From positions 1 through 64,000 of the forward strand of contig NZ_JACJTQ010000006.1 of NCBI RefSeq assembly GCF_014698735.1: a DNA stretch of 64,000 nt, read 5' to 3'. A model generated the notes under the pieces. The model did no database searches, had not been told where the DNA came from, and saw nothing but the letters and a program-made list of their open reading frames with translations. The position numbers and the translations under genes were made by a program. The DNA comes from Anabaena catenula FACHB-362 (lineage in GTDB: Bacteria; Cyanobacteriota; Cyanobacteriia; Cyanobacteriales; Nostocaceae). The stretch's first letter is position 1; each line of letters starts with the position of its first letter. Of the stretch, positions 55,759-64,000 are shown piece after piece.

Positions 55759-57201
55759 ATGAATCACCCCACTACATCATTAACACAAGTCCGCACTGCA
55801 TTAAAACAAATCTGGGGTTATGATGATTTCCGTCCCCCACAGGGAGAAATTGTCAATACTTTATTATCCCAAAAAGACGCATTAATTATTATGCCCACAG
55901 GTGGGGGAAAATCAATTTGTTTTCAACTTCCCGCACTATTAAAAACCGGATTAACTTTAGTAGTTTCTCCCTTAGTAGCACTAATGGAAAACCAAGTTGA
56001 AGAACTACGTCAACGCAACCAAAAAGCAGCACTTTTACACAATGAATTACCTGCAAATCAACGTCGTGCAGCTTTGCAAGCTTTAGAAAAACAACAATTA
56101 AGATTATTATATTTATCACCAGAAACTTTACTCAGTCCCCCAGTTTGGGAAAGATTATCTCATCCCCAATTACAAATTAATGGAATTATCCTTGATGAAG
56201 CTCATTGTTTAGTACAATGGGGTGATACTTTTCGTCCAGCTTATCGGCGTTTAGGTGCAGTTCGTCCAGCGTTATTAAAATCAAAACCACCAGGAACTAA
56301 AATTAGTTTAGCAGCTTTTACAGCAACGGCTGATCCTTCAGCACAAAAGATTATTTCTACAGTTTTACAATTACAGCAACCTGATAGTTTTAGACTTAAT
56401 CCTTACCGTCCAAATTTACATCTTAGCATTCGTATTGCTTGGACACCAAAAGGAAGAAAACAACAATTATTAAAATTTATTCAAAATCGACCAAATCAAA
56501 CAGGTTTAATTTATGTCCGCACTCGGAAAGATAGTGAGAATTTAGCCGAGTGGTTAACAGAAATAGGATATAACACTGCTAGTTATCATGCAGGATTAGG
56601 TGCAACAGAAAGACGTGCAGTAGAAGCAAGTTGGTTAGGTGGAAAAATACCCTTTGTGGTGTGTACTTGTGCTTTTGGAATGGGAATTAATAAAAGTGAT
56701 GTGCGCTGGGTGATTCATTTTCATGCACCACATTTATTATCTGAATATGTGCAAGAAATGGGACGTGCTGGAAGAGATGGAAAACCAGCAGAAGCGTTAA
56801 CTTTAATCAGTGAACCGACGGGTTTTTTAGATGCTGAAGATAAACAAAGACAGCAGTTTTTTCAAGAACAAATGTTTAAGCAACAACAAAAAGCTCAACA
56901 GTTAGTGAAAAAGCTACCGCAACAGGGAGAAGTAACATCTGTAACGCGACAATTTCCTGATGGTGCAACAGCGCTTTCTTTACTTCATAGCAGTGGACAA
57001 TTACAATGGCTTGATCCTTTTCATTATGCGATTTCTGCAAAGTCAGGAAATCAGCCACAAATGCAATTACAAGCTGCGAAACAAATGAGTGAATATTTGC
57101 ATACTAAAAAGTGTCGTTGGCAATTTTTGTTAAATGCTTTTGGTTTTGCTAAAGAAGCTGCAAACTGGCGTTGTGGACATTGTGATAATTGTCGTAAATA
57201 G
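55759..57201 (+). CDS. RecQ-family ATP-dependent DNA helicase
   Basis: 480 residues. N-terminal WGYDDFRPPQGEIV, Walker A GGGKS in IMPTGGGKSICFQLPA, DEAH in ILDEAHCLVQWG, FTATAD, and motif VI QEMGRAGRDGKPAEAL. The zinc-binding end is represented by CGHCDNCRK. It is a short RecQ: the full RQC winged helix and HRDC domain of E. coli RecQ are missing or reduced. Unwinds DNA in recombination and repair. It lies next to a DUF262/HEPN pair, convergent. Confidence 0.92.
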   Translation: MNHPTTSLTQVRTALKQIWGYDDFRPPQGEIVNTLLSQKDALIIMPTGGGKSICFQLPALLKTGLTLVVSPLVALMENQVEELRQRNQKAALLHNELPANQRRAALQALEKQQLRLLYLSPETLLSPPVWERLSHPQLQINGIILDEAHCLVQWGDTFRPAYRRLGAVRPALLKSKPPGTKISLAAFTATADPSAQKIISTVLQLQQPDSFRLNPYRPNLHLSIRIAWTPKGRKQQLLKFIQNRPNQTGLIYVRTRKDSENLAEWLTEIGYNTASYHAGLGATERRAVEASWLGGKIPFVVCTCAFGMGINKSDVRWVIHFHAPHLLSEYVQEMGRAGRDGKPAEALTLISEPTGFLDAEDKQRQQFFQEQMFKQQQKAQQLVKKLPQQGEVTSVTRQFPDGATALSLLHSSGQLQWLDPFHYAISAKSGNQPQMQLQAAKQMSEYLHTKKCRWQFLLNAFGFAKEAANWRCGHCDNCRK

Positions 57202-57241
57202 ATAGTCAATTTAATAGGTAATTAATAAATATTGCAAAGTT

Positions 57242-57907
57242 TTATGATGAAGTATTAGATGGACTTTGACAACAATATTGTTTTGTTGAAGCAGCGTTAT
57301 CTATTTGATTTCTGAGCGTATCTATCATTCCTATTACTTGTGTATGCAATTCATCATAATATTTTTCATCTATATCAAGATAATTACCATGAGCTATAAT
57401 ATTCCTTTTCTCTAGCAACTTTTCATCTATTAATACTTCTTTAGATTTATAGAAGGAATAGTCTAAACCAATCATACATATTATTTCTTTAAATACTGAT
57501 GATGATAAATTAGATGTAGTAATTCTAAATTCATATTTTATGACACTTCGCTCATTTAATCTAGTCATAAAAAATTTTGCAACTTCATTATATATAGTTG
57601 CTTTTTCTGTGTCCTTAGCCTGATCTAATTGATCTTTCATTGCCAAAGCTATAAAATGATTTGCTAGTTGATTATAAGGTAGTTTTTGCATGGCAACAAA
57701 TTCTACATAACTATTAGCAGCTACTTTAACAAATCCTTCCCAGTGAGCATAAAGCATAGTGATACCACTGCGAAGTAATGCGTTTCTTTTTGCTGATTCA
57801 GAGGATTTTGAATCAATCAGACTTTTCAATATTGAAAGTTCTTTTTTTCGCCATGCCAATTCTTGAGCTAGTTTATCACTAAGCTGCTCTAAAGTGCGTA
57901 TTTTCAT
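57242..57907 (-). CDS. HEPN-like nuclease (MAE_28990/MAE_18760 family)
   Basis: 221 residues. MLYAHWEGFVKVAANSYVEF (about 51-70) and the R-x4-H type motif RNIIAHGNYL (about 168-177) mark the MAE_28990 HEPN-like group; RNIIAH supplies the Arg and His of HEPN RNases. Its start overlaps the DUF262 stop (ATGA, 57904-57907), so translation is coupled. A toxin or effector RNase role is inferred from the family. AT-rich, like its partner. Confidence 0.85.
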   Translation of the reverse strand: MKIRTLEQLSDKLAQELAWRKKELSILKSLIDSKSSESAKRNALLRSGITMLYAHWEGFVKVAANSYVEFVAMQKLPYNQLANHFIALAMKDQLDQAKDTEKATIYNEVAKFFMTRLNERSVIKYEFRITTSNLSSSVFKEIICMIGLDYSFYKSKEVLIDEKLLEKRNIIAHGNYLDIDEKYYDELHTQVIGMIDTLRNQIDNAASTKQYCCQSPSNTSS

Positions 57908-59019
57908 GGCTGAAAGAGCTTACGACCAAGGGGAATTAATCTTGTAATTCTTCGCTGTGCATTTGCATTTGACCACCCTCGACTCGACACAATTGGATTT
58001 TCAGGATCTATCCAAAATTGCTTAACTTTTTCCTTTACATTGATAGCTGAATTAGATAAAGTTTTGTAGTTGTGACTAATACCTAACGCAATAAGTTCAT
58101 AAGCTGATACTAAAAATCCTCCTAAAAACTTTTCTTTCGCGGCAGAGTACCTACGAAAGCTATCAATACCCATTTGTTCATTTAAAATTTCAAATGTTTT
58201 ATTAAATGCCATTTCTGCTTCTGAATAATCAAAATGTGGATTTTGAGAAATTTCAATCATTTTGTCTGTCAAAAATTCATTGAAATTATTGCTTATATTT
58301 CTTATTTCATCTACTTCCAAATTTCTTAAAACTAAAAACTTTAATAATAGTTCCATATCATATTGTTCTGCAATTGATTCTTCACTTAGTCCTACACAAT
58401 CTTTAAAAATTTCACTTTGACTTAATTTTTTCATCCAATGAAACATTTTCTGATTATTCATTACAAGAATGCAGTTTCTTACCTCCTGTACAGTAGCTAT
58501 TGAACCTCCAGTGTTCAATCTTTGAAATAACTCATATTTTGCGTTATCATTGCTTTCTTCAAGAATAATAGTCACATCAATTTTAGCTCTTTTTATTAAA
58601 AGACGCTGATTTTGTGTTAGAGAGTTTTGAGGATTATCATTATCCTCCCACTTTTTACTTGCTAGATTTGGCAGATATTTAGTACCTTCAAGAATTAATG
58701 GTTCAACACAGTTATTATTTTCATCTTTTAGTTTTCCAATCAATTCGTAGATCGTAGATAATCTGTTAAGACCATCTACAACATCCCATACACCATCTTC
58801 ACGTTGAGCCACAAAAATTGGTGGAATAGGTATACCCAGTAAAATAGATTCTATTAACCTTGTTTTTTGGCTAGAAGTCCAACGAAAAAAGCTTTGAAAT
58901 TCAGGATGTAAATTAATTGATTTATCTTCATAGAGGCTAATCCATTCTCCAATAGACATTGAATAGTGATCAGATCGTATCTCTTGCCTCATTTTGTCAA
59001 TTTCTTCCTGAAGTCCCAT
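57904..59019 (-). CDS. DUF262 (ParB/GmrS-like) protein
   Basis: 371 residues. IGEWISLYEDKSINLHPEFQ, LIESILLGIPIPPIFVAQRE and VVDGLNRLSTIYEL form the DUF262 core; the last corresponds to the DGQQRLTTL motif of GmrS-type proteins but with LN for QQ. No DUF1524 nuclease domain follows, so the coupled HEPN protein may be the effector. DUF262 proteins act in phage-defence and restriction systems as NTP-sensing or hydrolysing subunits. Codon use is AT-rich relative to neighbours, hinting at acquisition. Confidence 0.87.
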   Translation of the reverse strand: MGLQEEIDKMRQEIRSDHYSMSIGEWISLYEDKSINLHPEFQSFFRWTSSQKTRLIESILLGIPIPPIFVAQREDGVWDVVDGLNRLSTIYELIGKLKDENNNCVEPLILEGTKYLPNLASKKWEDNDNPQNSLTQNQRLLIKRAKIDVTIILEESNDNAKYELFQRLNTGGSIATVQEVRNCILVMNNQKMFHWMKKLSQSEIFKDCVGLSEESIAEQYDMELLLKFLVLRNLEVDEIRNISNNFNEFLTDKMIEISQNPHFDYSEAEMAFNKTFEILNEQMGIDSFRRYSAAKEKFLGGFLVSAYELIALGISHNYKTLSNSAINVKEKVKQFWIDPENPIVSSRGWSNANAQRRITRLIPLGRKLFQP

Positions 59020-59152
59020 GTTCTTACTCCAATGCTAAAAATTATAAAATCTGGAAAGCCTACTTTTACAGTCTGTTGAGTTGATATGTAATCCTTTTAG
59101 GGTTTGGTAAATTAGTAGTTGATTAACTCTAATTTACCATGAAAACCCTACG

Positions 59153-60145
59153 TTAAAACTGCTGTAAAAAGCGCAAATCGCTATTATACAAACGGCGAAT
59201 ATCGTCAATTTGATGTAAAACCATCGCAAACCGTTCTACACCAAAACCGGCAGCAAACCCACTATAAACTTCCGGATCGTAACCCACTGATTTAAGTACA
59301 TTTGGGTCAACCATACCGCAACCCATGACTTCCAACCAGCGTCCATTCCACTGTAAATCTACTTCCGCAGAAGGTTCAGTAAAAGGGAAATAACTAGCGC
59401 GGAAACGAATGGGTAAATCACCAAACATGGCTTGCAAAAATACCTTAACTGTGCCTTTGAGGTCTGTAAAAGTCAGTCCTTCATCAATGGCTAAAAGTTC
59501 AATTTGATGGAAAACTGCGGAGTGGGTAGCATCTACATCATCTCTTCGATAAACTCGTCCTGGGGCGACAATTCTAATCGGTGGTTCTTCCTTTTCCATG
59601 TAGCGAATTTGCACCGATGAGGTGTGAGTCCGCAGTAAATTCCCATCTGGTAAATAGAAGGTATCCTGCATATCACGGGCTGGATGGTCAGGTGGGGTAT
59701 TCAGGGCTTCAAAATTGTAGTAATCTGTTTCCATCTCTGACCCTTGAGCCACGGTGTAGCCCATACCAACAAAGATATCCAAAGCTTGGTCAATGATACC
59801 ATTGAGGGGATGAATGCGACCTTGGGGACGGTAAATACCGGGCATAGTCACATCTAAAGTTTCAGACTCTAGCTGTGCTTGAATTTGAGCAGATTCTAAA
59901 ACGGTGCGTTGCTGGTCAAGAGAGTTTTGGATAGCTTCTTTAACTGTATTAGCGATCGCGCCAATTTTGGGACGCTCCTCCGCACTCATTTGTCCCATGC
60001 TGCGTAACAGCGCACCCAATTGACCTTTTTTGCCCAAATAGTTAACTCGCAGTTCTTCCAGGCGTTCCAGGGTATCAGCAGATGCGATCGCTGCTTCTCC
60101 TTCTTGGCGCAATGCTAAAAGTTGATCCTCTAAATTGCTAGTCAT
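59153..60145 (-). CDS. pheS: Phenylalanine-tRNA ligase alpha subunit
   Basis: 330 residues. N-terminal coiled-coil tRNA-binding part (about 1-90), then the class II catalytic core: motif 2 region [15 protein letters not shown] and [15 protein letters not shown], and motif 3 [16 protein letters not shown]. Charges tRNA-Phe with PheT, which is not in the window. Normal length. Confidence 0.97.
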   Translation of the reverse strand: MTSNLEDQLLALRQEGEAAIASADTLERLEELRVNYLGKKGQLGALLRSMGQMSAEERPKIGAIANTVKEAIQNSLDQQRTVLESAQIQAQLESETLDVTMPGIYRPQGRIHPLNGIIDQALDIFVGMGYTVAQGSEMETDYYNFEALNTPPDHPARDMQDTFYLPDGNLLRTHTSSVQIRYMEKEEPPIRIVAPGRVYRRDDVDATHSAVFHQIELLAIDEGLTFTDLKGTVKVFLQAMFGDLPIRFRASYFPFTEPSAEVDLQWNGRWLEVMGCGMVDPNVLKSVGYDPEVYSGFAAGFGVERFAMVLHQIDDIRRLYNSDLRFLQQF

Positions 60146-60457
60146 TAGTCATTATCTTTAGTTATTAGTCATCAAAAAAGGGAACAGCGAATAGAGAACA
60201 AAATTTCCTATTTCCTGTACCTTCACTTTCGTGGCAGGTTTCAGGTGGACTATGAAACCCCATTTGAAACCCTCTGTTCCCTGTTACCTCTTTAATAGTC
60301 TATAGTCCAAAGTTATGGACTGGAGAAGAAATAAGCTTTGTAATATGCCATTAATAAACTAGACTATTTCTCTTTTTAGCAGTTTAGAGGTATTTTTTAT
60401 TCTGTACTTGTGACCGCAGACACTGACAAGCGACCCTTAACTGATGAATATCGAAGT
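60146..60457. other. pheS-surE intergenic region, nothing identified
   Basis: 312 bases between divergent genes, including AGTCATT-type repeats near 60145-60172 and a 'GGGAACAG'/'CTGTTCCC' inverted pair (about 60180 and 60279) of dispersed-repeat type. A GTG at 60410 would extend SurE by 16 residues. Confidence 0.5.
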
Positions 60458-61255
60458 ATGAAATTACTAATTAGCAACGATGACGGCATTTCTGCCCTGG
60501 GTATCCGTACCTTAGCTAACTGCTTGGCAGAAGCGGGTCATGATATTACAGTAGTTTGCCCAGATCGAGAGCGTTCAGCAACAGGACACGGACTAACCTT
60601 GCATCAACCAATTCGCGCCGAAATGGTGGAAGCACTTTTTCATCCTGCCATCAAAGCATGGGCTTGTGATGGCACACCTTCCGATTGCGTAAAATTGGCA
60701 TTGTGGGCATTACTAGATTCGCCCCCTGACCTAGTGCTATCAGGCATTAATCAAGGTGCCAATTTAGGAACAGAAATTCTTTACTCTGGAACTGTTTCAG
60801 CCGCAATGGAAGGAGTGATAGAAGGCATTCCCAGCATTGCCCTAAGTCTTACAAGTCATACACACAAAGACTTTCACCCAGCTGCAAACTTTGCCAAACT
60901 CCTAGTAGATCAGCTAGTAGCAGAACCTCTCCCAGACTTGATGTTGCTTAACGTCAATATTCCTCCCGTCCCATCGGAAGAAATTGCTGGTGTCACTTTT
61001 ACTCGCCAGGGAGTGCGCCGCTACGTTGATGTTTTTGACAAAAGAGTAGATCCACGAGGAAAAACTTACTACTGGTTAACAGGAGAGATTTTAGAGGATG
61101 TAGAACCGCCCACAGGTTTGAATTTACCGCTAAATATCCCCATCGATGTGCAGGTGATCCGTGAAAACTACATCAGTATTACCCCATTGCAATACAATCT
61201 TACTTATGCCAATGCACTGCAACAATTATCGAAACGAGAATTTAAACTTCCGTAA
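60458..61255 (+). CDS. surE: 5'/3'-nucleotidase SurE
   Basis: Metal-dependent phosphatase releasing phosphate from nucleoside monophosphates. 265 residues from [15 protein letters not shown] at 60458, where SurE proteins usually begin. ISNDDG gives the two catalytic Asp, and [12 protein letters not shown] the conserved Ser/Asn. A GTG at 60410 is an alternative start. Confidence 0.94.
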   Translation: MKLLISNDDGISALGIRTLANCLAEAGHDITVVCPDRERSATGHGLTLHQPIRAEMVEALFHPAIKAWACDGTPSDCVKLALWALLDSPPDLVLSGINQGANLGTEILYSGTVSAAMEGVIEGIPSIALSLTSHTHKDFHPAANFAKLLVDQLVAEPLPDLMLLNVNIPPVPSEEIAGVTFTRQGVRRYVDVFDKRVDPRGKTYYWLTGEILEDVEPPTGLNLPLNIPIDVQVIRENYISITPLQYNLTYANALQQLSKREFKLP

Positions 61256-61546
61256 ATTTTTGGTTTTCTGACCAGACACCAGCCGAAATAAAATTCATGG
61301 CCGCACAATTTAAGCTATAAAAAAGTTAGGAGATATATTGAAATCACTAAATAAGTATAAACTCTAGTATCGTGAGAAGTGGTATACTTCAGTACAACAC
61401 TCATGATTTCCCAAAAAGTTCTTAAACAGGGTATGATGTTTTACCAATAAAGACCTAGTAACAAAGGTAGTAAGACAGCATAAACCAAAAAAAATAAGAC
61501 CAATCCTTTTTACTCGATCGCCCGCTCAGTCCAGCAACCAACACCC

Positions 61547-62440
61547 ATGTCTAGGATAGAGAACCAATTTACAGTACAATTTTGGGGCGTCAGGGGCAGC
61601 ATCCCCTGTCCAGGTCTAAAAACCGTCCGTTATGGGGGTAATACCCCTTGCATTGCTATGCAAGTGGGCGGTAAGCGCTTAATTTTTGATTGTGGTACAG
61701 GAGTTCATGTTTTGGGGCAATCTTTGTTACCCCAAATGCCCGTAGAAGGTCACATATTCTTTACCCATTGCCACTGGGATCATATGCAGGGGTTTCCTTT
61801 CTTTACCCCAGCATTTATCAAAGGTAATAAATTTAATATCTACGGAGCGATCGCACCAGATGGCTCGACAATTGAGCAAAGGCTCAATGATCAGATGCTT
61901 CATCCCAACTTCCCCGTACCCTTGCAGATTATGCAAGCACACTTGAATTTCTACAACATTAAAGCGGGGCAACCAATCGAAATCGATGACATTTTTATAG
62001 AAACTGCACCTTTAAACCATCCAGGTGAAGCCGTAGGATATAGAGTTAACTGGCGCGGTGGTTCTGCTGTTTACATCACAGATACTGAACATTTTCAAAA
62101 TAAATTGGATGAAAATGTCCTGTGGCTGTCCCGTGATGCCGACATCGTCATTTACGATTCCACCTACACAGATGATGAATACTATTCTCCAAAATCACCG
62201 AAAATTGGTTGGGGACATTCCACCTGGCAAGAAGCTGTAAAAATAGCACAAGCTGCCAACGTAAAAACCCTGGTGATCTATCACCATGACCCCGCCCACA
62301 ACGATGATTTTTTAGATAATGTCGGCAAAGAAGCAGTTGAGAAGTTTCCTGGTGCAATCATGGCACGGGAAGGATTAGTACTTCAGGTTCCAGTCTTAGA
62401 TCCTCTCACAGAATCTTTTCCTGTCAGCAAGTCAGTGTAA
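61547..62440 (+). CDS. MBL-fold metallo-hydrolase
   Basis: 297 residues. QFWGVRGSIPCPG opens the domain; the zinc-binding motif is THCHWDHMQG, with further ligands in LNHPGEAVG, YITDTEH and IYHHDPAHND. This resembles cyanobacterial metallo-beta-lactamase-fold phosphodiesterase-type proteins; substrate unknown. Stands alone with about 290 bases upstream. Confidence 0.9.
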   Translation: MSRIENQFTVQFWGVRGSIPCPGLKTVRYGGNTPCIAMQVGGKRLIFDCGTGVHVLGQSLLPQMPVEGHIFFTHCHWDHMQGFPFFTPAFIKGNKFNIYGAIAPDGSTIEQRLNDQMLHPNFPVPLQIMQAHLNFYNIKAGQPIEIDDIFIETAPLNHPGEAVGYRVNWRGGSAVYITDTEHFQNKLDENVLWLSRDADIVIYDSTYTDDEYYSPKSPKIGWGHSTWQEAVKIAQAANVKTLVIYHHDPAHNDDFLDNVGKEAVEKFPGAIMAREGLVLQVPVLDPLTESFPVSKSV

Positions 62441-62989
62441 TTCCTAATCGATAATGGGTAATTATCATCCCGTGTCTAAAGCCAGGGGCTTGTAACCTTG
62501 AATGTAGAAAGTAAAGTCTAGCTTTGTCTAGGTTTTATATAGCAGAAAAATGCTATTATTGATAGGTATTTTAGGTGATAACCAAGCCTAAATACTTAAT
62601 AGTAGGGTGAGATACACCCAAACAATCAAGCCTGTGGACTAGATAGTGCCGACACTTCTAGAGTGTACGCCTTTGGCGTTCCCGAAGGGTAGCAGGAAGA
62701 AAAAGCTGGCTCTTGTTAGCATTAGTTAGCTTTGTTGGATCGGATTTATAGATTTTAGATTAGATTGGTGATCAGGAGCTTTCAGCGCCAGAGCCTACCT
62801 ATTGCTGAGATGGCGACAACTGCTAAATTAACTTTATAGTTTCACCAGCAGTCCAAAAAAGCCTCTAGATGCCTCTCTAAGGGCTGAGGGTAGGTAAACA
62901 ACTCCCCCTAGCAAAACAGGGGCTATGTTTCCCCTCACAGGGTTGCCGAGCGCTGATAGCTACGATAAACCTAAAATCCCAGAATCCAC
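62441..62989. other. Intergenic region before ribF, dispersed repeat only
   Basis: 549 bases. Text near 62665-62695 (CGCCTTTGGCGTTCCCGAAGGGT) is a palindromic Nostoc-group repeat. No gene or RNA recognised; the ribF promoter must lie here. Confidence 0.45.
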
Positions 62990-64000
62990 GTGCTAAATTT
63001 GTCTCAAAATGGGTGTTCTGTGTGGGTTGCTTCCTCGACCAAATTGGCTCTAACACCAACTGCTGTTGCCCTTGGAAAATTTGATGGTGTTCATCTTGGT
63101 CATCAAAAGGTAATTCAACCAGTTTTGCAGTCAGTTGGGAATGAAGAGGGGTGGGGAGATGGGGAGAAATTACCAGAAAACTCACCCCAAAAACCTACAT
63201 ACTCAACAGTTGTCACCTTTCATCCCCATCCACATGAGTTTTTTACAGGCCAACCCCGTGCTTTGTTAACACCGCTGGATGAAAAAGTTCAACAGTTGCG
63301 ATCGCTTGGGGTAGAACAACTGGTATTATTGCCCTTCGATAAAGAACTATCAGCCCTATCACCTGAAGAATTCGTAGAAAGAATCCTTGTCCAACAACTG
63401 CAATGTCAACGAATCAGCGTTGGCCAGGATTTCTGTTTTGGTCAAAAGCGCACGGGTACTGCACAGGATTTGCAAATACTCGCCGCCAAGTACAAAATAC
63501 CCGTAACCATCGTTCCCATCCAAACTGATACCAACGATTTACCCGCAAATGGTAAAAGCGTTAATAATACTTCGAGTGAAGACCATCGGATTAGCACTTC
63601 ATTGATTCGCCAAACTTTGCAAGAAGGCGATATTCAACGGGCAACTCGCTTATTAGGCAGACCCTACACCCTGACTGGATTAGTTATCCCAGGTCAACAT
63701 TTGGGTAAAACCATCGGCTTTCCTACTGCTAACCTTCAACTACCAAAAGACAAATTTTTACCCCGTCAAGGAGTTTATGCAGTTCGGGTTATCATCCTCA
63801 GCGAAACGTCAGATACACCTCCTACTCAGAACTTAGGTGTAATGAATATCGGCAATCGCCCCACTGTCAACGGTACTGATTCCTCGGTAGAAGTACATTT
63901 GTTAAATTGGTCTGCTGATTTGTATGGTAAAAACCTAGTTGTGCAACTAGTAAAATTTTTGCGTCCTGAACAAAAATTCCCTTCTCTAGAAGCCCTAAAA
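62990..64000 (+). CDS. ribF: Bifunctional riboflavin kinase / FAD synthetase, 3' end cut by window
   Basis: Makes FMN and FAD from riboflavin. The frame opens at GTG 62990 (VLNLSQNGCSVWVASSTKL) and stays open to the window end (337 codons). The adenylyltransferase domain shows ALGKFDGVHLGHQ, TFHPHP, SVGQDFCFGQKRTG and ISTSLIR; the kinase domain shows GLVIPGQHLGKTIGFPTAN and GVMNIGNRPTV. About 15 extra residues (around EEGWGDGEKLPENSP, 63136-63185) between the HLGHQ and TFHPHP motifs are encoded by a GGGGAGATGGGG-type repeat, apparently an in-frame insertion. Confidence 0.93.
   Translation, partial: MLNLSQNGCSVWVASSTKLALTPTAVALGKFDGVHLGHQKVIQPVLQSVGNEEGWGDGEKLPENSPQKPTYSTVVTFHPHPHEFFTGQPRALLTPLDEKVQQLRSLGVEQLVLLPFDKELSALSPEEFVERILVQQLQCQRISVGQDFCFGQKRTGTAQDLQILAAKYKIPVTIVPIQTDTNDLPANGKSVNNTSSEDHRISTSLIRQTLQEGDIQRATRLLGRPYTLTGLVIPGQHLGKTIGFPTANLQLPKDKFLPRQGVYAVRVIILSETSDTPPTQNLGVMNIGNRPTVNGTDSSVEVHLLNWSADLYGKNLVVQLVKFLRPEQKFPSLEALK

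Noticed and set aside
62877-63185. 102-residue minus-strand ORF before ribF
   Set aside because: Overlaps the start of ribF, whose family motifs are clear on the plus strand; composition is that of an antisense frame.

Overview
This window is chromosomal DNA of a filamentous, heterocyst-type cyanobacterium (Nostocales, Nostoc/Anabaena relatives). The evidence is an AT-rich base composition with frequent HIP1 palindromes (GCGATCGC), dense heptanucleotide tandem repeats (CCAATGA, ACTCCTG, AATTGGT, CACCCTG types), and cyanobacterium-typical genes: a CyaC-type adenylate cyclase, COP23, DUF3038/DUF4335, LabA-like NYN, an FHA-PBP fusion and pstSCAB with a cyanobacterial Pho box. I cannot name a species.

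Layout. 1-12 kb: cysH, an orphan peptide-type ABC permease, apt, the DUF3038-DUF4335 pair, an FHA-containing class A PBP, a small secreted protein, bioY-lspA. 11.4-15.5 kb: pstS-pstC-pstA-pstB phosphate uptake operon. 16-21.6 kb: a one-direction cluster of exported proteins (COP23, two trypsin-like proteases, a CAP-domain protein, a hydrolase/vWD protein) that share N-terminal leaders or a C-terminal Leu-Trp ending. 21.6-22.5 kb: a RAYT transposase embedded in its own REP palindromes, then tRNA-Gly(UCC). 22.5-27.4 kb: a Pro/Thr-repeat membrane protein and cyaC. 28-43 kb: GNAT, an unknown HTH-like protein, hisC, esterase, sulfurtransferase, MnmC-like methyltransferase, glmU, a DUF433/DUF5615 toxin-antitoxin-like pair, isoaspartyl peptidase, DUF2256, a multi-GAF sensor, pyrD.

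43.4-46.2 kb is the outstanding region. Five tandem tRNA-like RNA genes lead directly into a gene for Ro60 (Rsr, TROVE plus vWA domains), and a sixth lies just downstream. Each RNA carries, where a tRNA would have its anticodon loop, the same capped hairpin (CTTGCCT-loop-AGGCCGA, then GAGGGTTATCG). This matches the conserved Ro-binding site of Y RNAs but with strand order permuted: the RNA ends lie in a tRNA acceptor stem and the Ro-binding helix is closed by a tetraloop. The bodies resemble different tRNAs (Gly-, Gln-, Leu-, Asp-like), so one Y module appears to have been fitted to several tRNA scaffolds. A seventh copy of the hairpin tip abuts the Shine-Dalgarno of the Ro60 gene, which suggests autoregulation. 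I read this as a cyanobacterial Ro60/Y-RNA system of unusual, circularly permuted architecture; I know of no description of it.

46-64 kb: a TrkA-type K+ regulator, a DUF3124 lipoprotein, a four-helix-bundle protein whose ribosome binding site is supplied by a tandem repeat, an Na+/H+ antiporter, a Ser/Thr kinase, a repeat- and remnant-rich 1.4 kb gap, LabA-like NYN protein, leuA, DUF29, a SnoaL-like protein, RecQ, a DUF262 + HEPN pair with a defence-like character, pheS, surE, an MBL-fold hydrolase, and the start of ribF running off the window end.
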